9,952 nt of DNA from Gammaproteobacteria bacterium (lineage in GTDB: Bacteria; Pseudomonadota; Gammaproteobacteria; DAOWEP01): contig DAOWEP010000154.1 of the NCBI GenBank assembly GCA_030638455.1, forward strand, positions 1 to 9,952, in the 5' to 3' direction. This document shows positions 1 to 6,400 of the stretch, one piece after another. The position numbers and the translations under genes are program-made. Under the pieces are notes generated by a model. It did not search any database, was not told the DNA's origin, and saw only the letters and a program-made list of their open reading frames with translations. Position 1 is the first letter of the stretch. Each line of letters opens with the position of its first letter.

Positions 1-476
1 CCAACGGTGTGCGTGCAAATGTAACCCATCTTGGTGATGAAGCAAGGCTTGAAGACATGATCGGTACCGTAAAGGTAATGCTCGATGCCTATACCGAAGG
101 CGAGATAGACAAATTGTTTCTGGTATATAACGAGTTTGTAAATACCATGACTCAAAAACCAACTATAGATCAGCTGATTCCTATTTCATCCGAAAAACCG
201 GATGAAGAATTAAAGCACCATTGGGACTACATCTACGAGCCAGATGCAAAGAGTGTGCTGGATGGTTTATTGATGCGCTATATCGAGCCACTGGTCTATC
301 AAGGTGTAGTCGAAAACAATGCCTGCGAGCAGGCGGCACGTATGGTCGCCATGAAAAGTGCCTCGGATAATGCGGGTGATATTATTAGTGATCTTGATCT
401 TGCCTATAACAAGGCACGCCAGGCTGCCATTACTCAGGAGCTTTCCGAGATTGTGGCGGGCGCCGCTGCGGTATAA
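1..476 (+). CDS. atpG: F1 ATP synthase gamma subunit, C-terminal part (5' end outside window)
   Basis: Gamma is the rotating central stalk of F1, coupling proton flow through Fo to catalysis in the alpha3beta3 head on the cytoplasmic side of the inner membrane. The reading frame is open from the first base (first full codon at base 3), so the start lies upstream; the GTG at position 9 is internal. About 158 residues are visible. They carry the family's C-terminal blocks: VTHLGDEARLEDMIG, a WDYIYEPD block, YQGVVENNACEQAARMVAMK, and the terminal helix YNKARQAAITQELSEIVAGAAAV that inserts into the alpha/beta head. The ending matches E. coli AtpG closely from memory, so the stop at 474-476 is the natural C-terminus. 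atpD follows 98 bp downstream, the standard order. Identification is very secure; only the missing N-terminal half is unknown. Confidence 0.98.
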   Translation, partial: NGVRANVTHLGDEARLEDMIGTVKVMLDAYTEGEIDKLFLVYNEFVNTMTQKPTIDQLIPISSEKPDEELKHHWDYIYEPDAKSVLDGLLMRYIEPLVYQGVVENNACEQAARMVAMKSASDNAGDIISDLDLAYNKARQAAITQELSEIVAGAAAV

Positions 477-518
477 AAAATTACGGGATTCTGTCAGGAA
501 AGGCCGGATTCAGGAAAT

Positions 519-535
519 GCAAATGTTACATTTGC
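519..535 (+). promoter_or_regulatory. Intercistronic hairpin between atpG and atpD
   Basis: A perfect 7-bp inverted repeat, GCAAATG / CATTTGC, is separated by the 3-nt loop TTA. A flanking T-G wobble and an A-T pair can extend it to nine pairs. It lies in the 98-bp atpG-atpD gap, about 40 nt before the atpD start, and is followed by GTAAAAAAAG rather than a T-run. It is therefore not a plus-strand intrinsic terminator. It could be an mRNA-stability or processing element that tunes relative expression of the gamma and beta cistrons; that role is inference. Confidence 0.45.
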
Positions 536-574
536 GTAAAAAAAGTTTAAAAGTTAGATAATGAGGAACCGAAC

Positions 575-1951
575 ATGAGTTCTGGGAAAATAGTACAAAT
601 TATTGGTGCGGTAGTCGATGTCGAATTTGACCGCAGTAACCTGCCCAAGATTTACGATGCATTGCTTGTCGATGATACAGGCCTTACCCTTGAGGTACAG
701 CAACAACTGGGTGATGGTGTTGTACGTACCATCGCAATGGGAAGTACCGACGGTGTAAAACGTGAGTCTGGTGTGTCCAACACCGGAGAGGCCATCAAGG
801 TGCCAGTAGGTCAGAAAACACTGGGCCGCATTATGGATGTACTCGGCAAGCCGGTAGACAATGCGGGTCCGATCGGCGAAGAAGAACGTTGGGCGATTCA
901 TCGCAAGGCCCCTAGTTTTGATGAGCAGGCCAGCTCTGTAGAAATTCTGGAAACCGGTATCAAGGTAATCGACCTGATTTGTCCATTTGCCAAGGGCGGC
1001 AAGGTGGGCCTGTTCGGTGGTGCCGGTGTAGGCAAGACCGTAACCCTGATGGAGTTGATCCGCAATATTGCGGTAGAGCACAGTGGCTATTCAGTATTTG
1101 CGGGTGTTGGTGAACGTACCCGTGAAGGAAATGACTTTTATCATGAAATGACGGAAGGCGGCGTTATCGACAAGGTGTCACTGGTATATGGCCAGATGAA
1201 TGAGCCACCGGGTAACCGTTTACGTGTTGCTTTAAGTGGACTGACCATGGCCGAATACTTCCGAGAAGAAGGGCGCGATGTACTGTTCTTCGTGGATAAT
1301 ATATACCGTTATACGCTGGCGGGAACTGAGGTATCAGCATTGCTGGGACGTATGCCATCTGCGGTAGGTTATCAGCCAACACTGGCGGAAGAAATGGGTG
1401 CTCTACAGGAGCGTATTACCTCAACCAAGACAGGCTCCATTACCTCCATTCAGGCAGTATATGTACCGGCGGATGACCTGACCGACCCGTCACCTGCTAC
1501 GACCTTTGCGCATCTTGATGCAACACTGGTACTGTCTCGTCAGATTGCCGAGCTGGGTATCTACCCTGCGGTAGACCCTCTAGATTCTACCAGCCGCCAG
1601 CTCGACCCGCTGGTTATAGGCCAGGAACATTATGATGTGGCGCGAGCAGTTCAGGGTACCTTGCAGCGTTATAAGGAACTGAAAGACATCATCGCCATTC
1701 TGGGTATGGACGAGCTTTCTGAAGAAGACAAATTAGTCGTTACGCGCGCACGTAAGGTACAACGTTTTCTGTCACAGCCATTCTTTGTTGCGGAAACCTT
1801 TACCGGAACAGCGGGTAAATATGTTTCACTGAAAGATACTATTCGCGCATTCAAGGCGATTGTTGACGGTGAATATGATGACCTGCCGGAACAGGCCTTC
1901 TATATGGTAGGCGGTATTGAAGAAGCGGTTGAAAAAGCCAAGACACTTTAA
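575..1951 (+). CDS. atpD: F1 ATP synthase beta subunit
   Basis: This is the catalytic subunit of F1-ATPase, making ATP from ADP and phosphate at three sites in the alpha3beta3 head. The protein has 458 residues, the usual bacterial length. Visible features are an N-terminal beta-barrel (about 1-75), the Walker A loop GGAGVGKT (148-155), the catalytic GERTREGND block with the catalytic glutamate near residue 180 and its neighbouring arginine, the VDNIYRYTLAGTEVSALLGRMPSAVGYQPTL-type stretch containing Walker B, the DELSEEDK loop that couples to gamma, and the terminal EEAVEKAKTL helix. The ATG is preceded by a good GAGGAA ribosome site about 9 nt upstream. atpC follows after 20 bp. No missing catalytic residue was seen. 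Sequence blocks resemble gammaproteobacterial AtpD most closely. Confidence 0.99.
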   Translation: MSSGKIVQIIGAVVDVEFDRSNLPKIYDALLVDDTGLTLEVQQQLGDGVVRTIAMGSTDGVKRESGVSNTGEAIKVPVGQKTLGRIMDVLGKPVDNAGPIGEEERWAIHRKAPSFDEQASSVEILETGIKVIDLICPFAKGGKVGLFGGAGVGKTVTLMELIRNIAVEHSGYSVFAGVGERTREGNDFYHEMTEGGVIDKVSLVYGQMNEPPGNRLRVALSGLTMAEYFREEGRDVLFFVDNIYRYTLAGTEVSALLGRMPSAVGYQPTLAEEMGALQERITSTKTGSITSIQAVYVPADDLTDPSPATTFAHLDATLVLSRQIAELGIYPAVDPLDSTSRQLDPLVIGQEHYDVARAVQGTLQRYKELKDIIAILGMDELSEEDKLVVTRARKVQRFLSQPFFVAETFTGTAGKYVSLKDTIRAFKAIVDGEYDDLPEQAFYMVGGIEEAVEKAKTL

Positions 1952-1971
1952 CGATTCAGGTAGTAACTATC

Positions 1972-2397
1972 ATGGCAATGACCATACATGTTGATATTGT
2001 AAGCGCAGAGCAGGAAATTTTTTCTGGCCCTGCCGAAATGGTTTTTGCCCCTGCCGAAATGGGTGAAGTCGGTATTGCACCAAGACACACCCCCATGCTT
2101 ACCCGGCTGAAGGCAGGAGAAGTAAGGGTTCAGCAACCGGAAGGGGATGAACAGTTCTTTTATGTATCTGGCGGTATACTAGAGATACAACCACATGTTG
2201 TGACTGTATTAGCAGATACAGCCCTGCGCGCCAGGGATATTGATGAAGCTGCTGCAATAGCGGCCAAGGAAAATGCAGAACGAGCGCTGGCAGACAGAAA
2301 AGATGATATTGATTATGCCCAGGCAGAGGCAGAACTGGTACAGGCTGTCGCACAATTACGCGCATTAGAAAATTTGCGTAAAAAAACCAGGAGATAG
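1972..2397 (+). CDS. atpC: F1 ATP synthase epsilon subunit
   Basis: Epsilon binds gamma and the c-ring and can inhibit ATP hydrolysis through its C-terminal helices. The protein has 141 residues, normal for proteobacteria. The N-terminal beta-sandwich covers about 1-86, with HVDIVSAEQEIFSG, GEVGIAPRHTPMLT and FYVSGGILEIQPHVVTVLAD. The helical hairpin covers about 88-137 and is rich in Ala, Glu and Arg, ending LRALENLRKKTRR. The ATG at 1972 is chosen; a second ATG two codons later (1978) is possible, and the ribosome site ahead of either is weak (AGGTA). It lies 20 bp after atpD, as the last ATPase gene of the operon. A 14-nt direct repeat (2028-2041 and 2049-2062) encodes the repeated PAEM motif in the N-terminal domain. 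Confidence 0.97.
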   Translation: MAMTIHVDIVSAEQEIFSGPAEMVFAPAEMGEVGIAPRHTPMLTRLKAGEVRVQQPEGDEQFFYVSGGILEIQPHVVTVLADTALRARDIDEAAAIAAKENAERALADRKDDIDYAQAEAELVQAVAQLRALENLRKKTRR

Positions 2398-2449
2398 TGT
2401 AGTCATCTATTATTCGATAGTTATTTATCAGGTTGGGGCAGTGATTTAA

Positions 2450-2938
2450 ATGGATATTCCGCACGTAACAAAAAACAAGGCTGTGTACTTCATATATTCC
2501 ATTCTGGATAAAAATGGCGAGGTGCTGGAACAAAGCGATTTGCCGATGAGTTATGTACATGGTTCAGACAGTGGACTGATTGAGAAAGTCGAGCAGGCGC
2601 TGGATGGATGCGCAGAAAATGCGTCCGTAGAGGTTAAGGTAAGCGCAGAAGAAGGATACGGTCAGCTCGACCCGAATCTCACCTATACGGATGAGCTCGA
2701 AAATGTCCCGTCTGAATACCATAAAATTGGCGCCGAGGTTCAATTTCAAAATGATAATGGAGATATCAAGACATTCATCGTTTCCAAAATTGAAGATGGA
2801 AAACTAACGGTAGATGGCAATCATCCATTTGCAGGGAAAGACCTGATTTTCAAAATTACGGTGACCGAAATCCGTGATGCCACACAAGAAGAGATCGAAT
2901 CAGGCAAACCTTCCGGTAAGCCACATTCAATACACTAG
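2450..2938 (+). CDS. SlyD-like FKBP-type peptidyl-prolyl isomerase
   Basis: This is a predicted cytoplasmic prolyl cis-trans isomerase and folding helper of the SlyD/FkpA group, 162 residues, with no signal peptide or membrane segment. The FKBP domain is split as in SlyD: an N-terminal part (about 11-72) with YFIYSILDKNGEVLEQSD and the AEEGYGQLDPNL block, an inserted chaperone 'IF' domain (about 75-118), and the return strand with VDGNHPFAGKDLIFKITV (121-138), then RDATQEEIESGK. The VDGNHP.AGK signature is diagnostic of the SlyD type. The histidine- and cysteine-rich nickel-binding tail of E. coli SlyD is absent; the tail is only GKPSGKPHSIH. The ATG is preceded by a GGGG-containing ribosome site. 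It sits 52 bp after atpC and before glmU, an extra gene in the usual atpC-glmU interval. It could be cotranscribed with the atp genes, as no terminator is evident between them. Confidence 0.92.
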   Translation: MDIPHVTKNKAVYFIYSILDKNGEVLEQSDLPMSYVHGSDSGLIEKVEQALDGCAENASVEVKVSAEEGYGQLDPNLTYTDELENVPSEYHKIGAEVQFQNDNGDIKTFIVSKIEDGKLTVDGNHPFAGKDLIFKITVTEIRDATQEEIESGKPSGKPHSIH

Positions 2939-2953
2939 TACCTACTCCTTACT

Positions 2954-2996
2954 ATATAGGCTACAGGCGTAATATAGGCTACAGGTGTAGGCTATA
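2954..2996. repeat. Tandem 18-bp repeat with nested imperfect palindrome upstream of glmU
   Basis: Two adjacent 18-bp copies (2954-2971 and 2972-2989) differ at one base, a C/T change near the end. The heptamer TAGGCTA occurs three times, at 2957, 2975 and 2988. The second copy plus the following bases (2973-2996) forms a near-perfect dyad: arms TATAGGCTAC and GTAGGCTATA around AGGT, with a single G-G mismatch. The element lies just after the SlyD-like gene and about 120 bp before glmU. No T-run follows, so it is not a typical terminator. It could be a protein-binding site or an RNA hairpin; function is not shown by the sequence. Confidence 0.5.
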
Positions 2997-3042
2997 GATG
3001 TTGATAGCTAAAGCCATGATCAGCCTAAAGATATTGGCAGTT

Positions 3043-3081
3043 ATACCGATACAGATACCGATACTAAAATAAATCGGTATC
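3043..3081. promoter_or_regulatory. ATACCGAT repeats and 9-bp inverted repeat upstream of glmU
   Basis: ATACCGATAC occurs twice in direct orientation (3043-3052 and 3055-3064), and ATCGGTAT occurs inverted at 3073-3080. The second direct copy and the inverted copy form a perfect 9-bp inverted repeat, GATACCGAT (3054-3062) and ATCGGTATC (3073-3081), with a 10-nt AT-rich spacer. It ends 34 bp before the glmU start. The arrangement suits an operator or 5' regulatory hairpin. It lacks a T-run for termination on the plus strand. The regulator, if any, is unknown. Confidence 0.4.
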
Positions 3082-3100
3082 CAGATAAACCATAACGATC

Positions 3101-3106
3101 TACTAT
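3101..3106 (+). promoter_or_regulatory. Possible -10 box for a short-leader glmU transcript
   Basis: TACTAT resembles the sigma-70 -10 consensus (TATAAT) at four of six positions and ends 9 bp before the glmU ATG. Transcription from it would start nearly at the start codon, which would fit the absence of a Shine-Dalgarno sequence in CATCTCAATATG. No convincing -35 hexamer is seen 16-18 bp upstream, so this is a weak candidate. Confidence 0.22.
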
Positions 3107-3115
3107 CATCTCAAT

Positions 3116-4483
3116 ATGAATCTAAGCACAATCATACTGGCCGCTGGCAAGGGAACAAGAATGCGCTCGGGCCTGCCAAAGGTTTTACATAATCTGGCTG
3201 GCCGCCCCCTGCTTGAGCATGTTGTGAATACTGCCAGATCAATATCACCTGACGATATTCATGTAGTAGTTGGACATGGCAGCGAGCTGGTAAAGGATGC
3301 CCTTTCACATCAAAATAATATTAGCTGGATTGAGCAAGCCGAACAATTGGGTACAGGCCATGCAGTCCAGCAAGCCATGCCGGCCATTGAAGATAAAAAT
3401 ACAATACTCGTATTGTATGGTGATGTACCATTAATTCGTCAGGATACATTAAGTAAGCTATTGAATGTAACAGATGATAATACACTTGGACTGCTTACGG
3501 TTGAGCTTGAGGACCCAAGTGGTTATGGAAGAATCGTCAGAAGTAAGGATGGTAAAGTTACTCGTATTGTTGAGCATAAAGATGCAAGTGAAGACGAGCT
3601 GAAAATTGGTGAAATCAATACCGGTATCCTGGCTGTAAAAGCATCACATATGCACAAGTGGCTGGATAAATTGGACAATAACAATGTACAGGGTGAGTAT
3701 TATCTAACCGATATTATCAGCATGGCAGTTGAAGATGGTTTACAAATAGTTACTTCATCACCACAGTCAGAAATAGAAATTATGGGCGTAAATGACAAAC
3801 AACAACTTAGTGTACTGGAAAGGGAGTTTCAAAGAAGGGAAGCCGAGCGTCTCATGAAAGAAGGCATAACACTGGTTGACCCGAACCGCTTTGATCTTCG
3901 AGGCGAGGTTGTTGCGGGTAGTGATGTGGTGATCGATATCAATGTAATACTGGAAGGCAAGATAGAATTGGGTAACCGTGTACATATTGGCCCAAATACG
4001 ATCATTAAAAATGCCAGAATAGGGGATGATGTTGTAATTCAGGCGAACTGTGTGATTGAAGATGCGGTAGTGGGAGAGAAATCAAGGATAGGCCCGTTTG
4101 CTAGAATCCGACCAGATACGAAACTTGCTGCCTCGGTACATATTGGTAATTTTGTAGAGGTAAAAAAATCAGAGGTTGGTGAAGGCAGCAAAGTTAACCA
4201 TCTAAGCTATATTGGAGATACTACAATAGGCAGTAAGGTGAATATCGGTGCTGGTACCATTACCTGTAATTATGATGGCGCTAACAAGCATCGTACAATT
4301 ATTGAGGATGATGTGTTTATCGGTTCAGATACCCAGCTAGTGGCACCCGTTACCATTGAAAAAGGTGCGACCATAGGCGCAGGTTCTACCATTACAAGTA
4401 ATGCCCCGGAAAATGAATTGACATTAAGTCGTAGTAAACAAATAACCCAAAGAGGCTGGAAGAGGCCTGTTAAAAAGCAGTAA
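3116..4483 (+). CDS. glmU: Bifunctional N-acetylglucosamine-1-phosphate uridyltransferase / glucosamine-1-phosphate acetyltransferase
   Basis: GlmU acetylates glucosamine-1-phosphate with acetyl-CoA and then transfers UMP from UTP, giving UDP-GlcNAc for peptidoglycan and lipopolysaccharide in the cytoplasm. Its 455 residues match the family length. The N-terminal pyrophosphorylase domain (1 to about 228) has LAAGKGTRM (8-16) with PKVLH, EQLGTGHA (76-83), YGDVPL (101-106, with the metal-binding Asp at 103) and GEINTGI. The C-terminal left-handed beta-helix (about 250-455) has isoleucine-rich hexapeptide repeats, the catalytic His in VNHLSYIGD (His362), GAGTITCNYDGANKH and a terminal GWKRPVKK acetyl-CoA-binding tail. 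The start is fixed by the conserved N-terminus; there is no recognisable ribosome site before it. glmS follows after 34 bp, so the two genes are probably cotranscribed. Both activities look intact. Confidence 0.98.
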   Translation: MNLSTIILAAGKGTRMRSGLPKVLHNLAGRPLLEHVVNTARSISPDDIHVVVGHGSELVKDALSHQNNISWIEQAEQLGTGHAVQQAMPAIEDKNTILVLYGDVPLIRQDTLSKLLNVTDDNTLGLLTVELEDPSGYGRIVRSKDGKVTRIVEHKDASEDELKIGEINTGILAVKASHMHKWLDKLDNNNVQGEYYLTDIISMAVEDGLQIVTSSPQSEIEIMGVNDKQQLSVLEREFQRREAERLMKEGITLVDPNRFDLRGEVVAGSDVVIDINVILEGKIELGNRVHIGPNTIIKNARIGDDVVIQANCVIEDAVVGEKSRIGPFARIRPDTKLAASVHIGNFVEVKKSEVGEGSKVNHLSYIGDTTIGSKVNIGAGTITCNYDGANKHRTIIEDDVFIGSDTQLVAPVTIEKGATIGAGSTITSNAPENELTLSRSKQITQRGWKRPVKKQ

Positions 4484-4517
4484 GCAGGTCTAAGTAACTA
4501 GAAGCTGAATTAGAATT

Positions 4518-6350
4518 ATGTGCGGAATTGTTGGGGCCATTGCTAAAAGAGATGTCAGTGAAATCCTGCTGGAGGGTCTCAAGCGTCTTGAATATCGGGG
4601 TTATGATTCAGCCGGTATTGCAGTGCTGGATAGCAATAATCAGCTGCAACGTAACCGTGCCAAAGGCAAGGTCAGTAACCTGGAGAAAACGTTATCTGAT
4701 CACCCACTAAACGGGCAGACGGGTATCGCCCACACCCGCTGGGCCACTCACGGAAAACCCAGCACTTCCAATGCACACCCCCATATTTGCCGAGACCACG
4801 TAGCACTGGTGCATAATGGCATAATTGAAAATCACGAGGAATTACGCGAGCAACAGCATGAAGAAGGTTATAAGTTTACTTCTGAAACCGATACAGAAGT
4901 CATTGTTCATCAGGTACACAGTCATCTTTCAGAAAAAAAGGATTTACTGGAAGCAGTGCGTTGTACAGTGACAGACCTTGAGGGGGCTTTTGCATTAGGT
5001 GTAATAAGTCCGGATGAGCCAGGCAGGCTAATTGCCGCTCGCAGGGGTAGTCCGCTGGTGATAGGGATAGGAGTGGGAGAACATTATATTGCATCAGATG
5101 TAGCGGCATTGATCCCGGTAACCCAGCAGTTTATCTTTCTTGAAGATGGTGATATTGCAGATATCAGGAATGATCAATTGGTAATCTACAATGCTGATGG
5201 CGAAAAAGTAGAACGTAAGATACATAAATCAGAATTAACGGCCGATGCGGTAGAGCTGGGTGAATACCGGCATTATATGCTCAAGGAAATCTATGAGCAG
5301 CCACGCGCAGTGGCCGAAACCATCGAAGGACGCATCAATAACGGAAAGGTACTGGAAGCCGCGTTTGGAACTAAAGCAGGCGAGATCTTTGATAAGGTAC
5401 AGGGCGTTCATATCATTGCATGTGGAACCAGTTTTCATGCGGGACTGGTTGGCCGTTACTGGCTGGAGTCAATCGCAGGAATACCCTGTAGTGTAGAGGT
5501 GGCAAGTGAGTTTCGTTACCGCAAGCCGGTGGTTAGAAATAATTCCCTTATTGTTACACTCTCACAGTCTGGTGAAACAGCAGATACCATTGCCGGCTTA
5601 AAGGAAGCAAAGCGTCTTGGTTTTGGCCATTCGCTTGCGATTTGTAACGTTCCGGAAAGTTCCTTGGTACGCGAATCAGATCTGGTATTAATGACACGGG
5701 CGGGGCCTGAGATAGGGGTTGCTTCAACCAAGGCCTTTACGACCCAACTAGTAGCCATGATGCTATTGGTATTAGTGCTGGGACGAAGGCATGGTTTAAA
5801 TGAAGAGACCGAAGAAAAGATAGTCTCTGAATTAATAATGCTACCAGGTAAAATTGAACGCGCATTACAGATGGATGACGAGATAAAAAAACTCTCCGAG
5901 AATTTTGCAGATAAACACAATGCACTGTTTCTTGGCCGTGGTGCCCAGTACCCCATAGCAATGGAAGGCGCATTGAAATTAAAAGAAATTTCATATATCC
6001 ACGCGGAGGCTTATCCGGCTGGTGAGTTAAAACATGGCCCACTTGCACTTGTTGACGCCAGCATACCTGTAATAGCGGTAGCACCAAATAATGATTTGCT
6101 GGAAAAACTCAAATCCAATTTACAGGAAGTAGCGGCAAGAGGCGGGGAGTTATTTGTGTTTGCGGACCCCAAATCTGGAGTAAAGGAAGACGATGCAATC
6201 CATGTCCTTTTTGTTGATGAAATAGACGATAATGTTGCGCCGATAGTCTACACTATCCCGTTGCAACTATTGTCCTATCATGTCGCTGTCCTTAAGGGCA
6301 CTGATGTGGACAAGCCTCGCAATCTTGCCAAATCAGTGACGGTGGAATAA
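4518..6350 (+). CDS. glmS: Glutamine-fructose-6-phosphate aminotransferase (isomerizing)
   Basis: GlmS makes glucosamine-6-phosphate from fructose-6-phosphate and glutamine, the committed step of amino-sugar synthesis. The 610-residue length is standard. The N-terminal glutaminase domain (about 1-240) begins MCGIVGAI; Met removal exposes the nucleophile Cys. It also has EYRGYDSAG (25-33), HTRWATHGKP (72-81) and HNGIIEN (99-105). Two SIS isomerase domains follow, with ACGTSFHA (301-308), SQSGETADT (349-357), EGALKLKEISYIHAE (483-497), the ring-opening His in KHGP (506), and the terminal LAKSVTVE containing the conserved Lys605. A recognisable but weak ribosome site precedes the ATG. It lies 34 bp after glmU. 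No glmS ribozyme, a feature of Gram-positive bacteria, is seen in the short leader; enteric relatives use small-RNA control at this junction, but nothing here demonstrates that. Confidence 0.98.
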   Translation: MCGIVGAIAKRDVSEILLEGLKRLEYRGYDSAGIAVLDSNNQLQRNRAKGKVSNLEKTLSDHPLNGQTGIAHTRWATHGKPSTSNAHPHICRDHVALVHNGIIENHEELREQQHEEGYKFTSETDTEVIVHQVHSHLSEKKDLLEAVRCTVTDLEGAFALGVISPDEPGRLIAARRGSPLVIGIGVGEHYIASDVAALIPVTQQFIFLEDGDIADIRNDQLVIYNADGEKVERKIHKSELTADAVELGEYRHYMLKEIYEQPRAVAETIEGRINNGKVLEAAFGTKAGEIFDKVQGVHIIACGTSFHAGLVGRYWLESIAGIPCSVEVASEFRYRKPVVRNNSLIVTLSQSGETADTIAGLKEAKRLGFGHSLAICNVPESSLVRESDLVLMTRAGPEIGVASTKAFTTQLVAMMLLVLVLGRRHGLNEETEEKIVSELIMLPGKIERALQMDDEIKKLSENFADKHNALFLGRGAQYPIAMEGALKLKEISYIHAEAYPAGELKHGPLALVDASIPVIAVAPNNDLLEKLKSNLQEVAARGGELFVFADPKSGVKEDDAIHVLFVDEIDDNVAPIVYTIPLQLLSYHVAVLKGTDVDKPRNLAKSVTVE

Positions 6351-6400
6351 AAGTATATTTATTCTTTCTTGTCACCGGAAAGAGTCATTGAGCTGGTAAT

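Noticed and set aside
554..1081. A 175-residue open frame on the minus strand inside atpD
   Set aside because: It lies wholly opposite a certain, highly conserved gene, has no ribosome site of note and resembles no family I know. It is a shadow frame.
2028..2062. 14-nt direct repeat in atpC as a sign of recent duplication
   Set aside because: The frame, protein length and surrounding motifs are normal for epsilon. The repeated PAEM probably reflects similar codons in the family's own sequence rather than a recent event.
2099..2560. A 153-residue minus-strand open frame across the atpC/SlyD-like junction
   Set aside because: It covers two confident plus-strand genes, and its sequence is low in recognisable domains. 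It is a chance open frame.
4484..4517. glmS ribozyme or riboswitch ahead of glmS
   Set aside because: The gap from glmU is only 34 bp, far too short for the ribozyme, and that element belongs to Gram-positive bacteria.
5516..5956. A 146-residue minus-strand open frame inside glmS
   Set aside because: It is antisense to conserved SIS domains and has no domain signature. It is a shadow frame.
6351..6400. Possible terminator between the convergent glmS and FapA-family genes
   Set aside because: Only a five-pair stem with one wobble and a long loop (ACCGG with CTGGT) could be drawn, with no adequate T-run. It was not called as a terminator.
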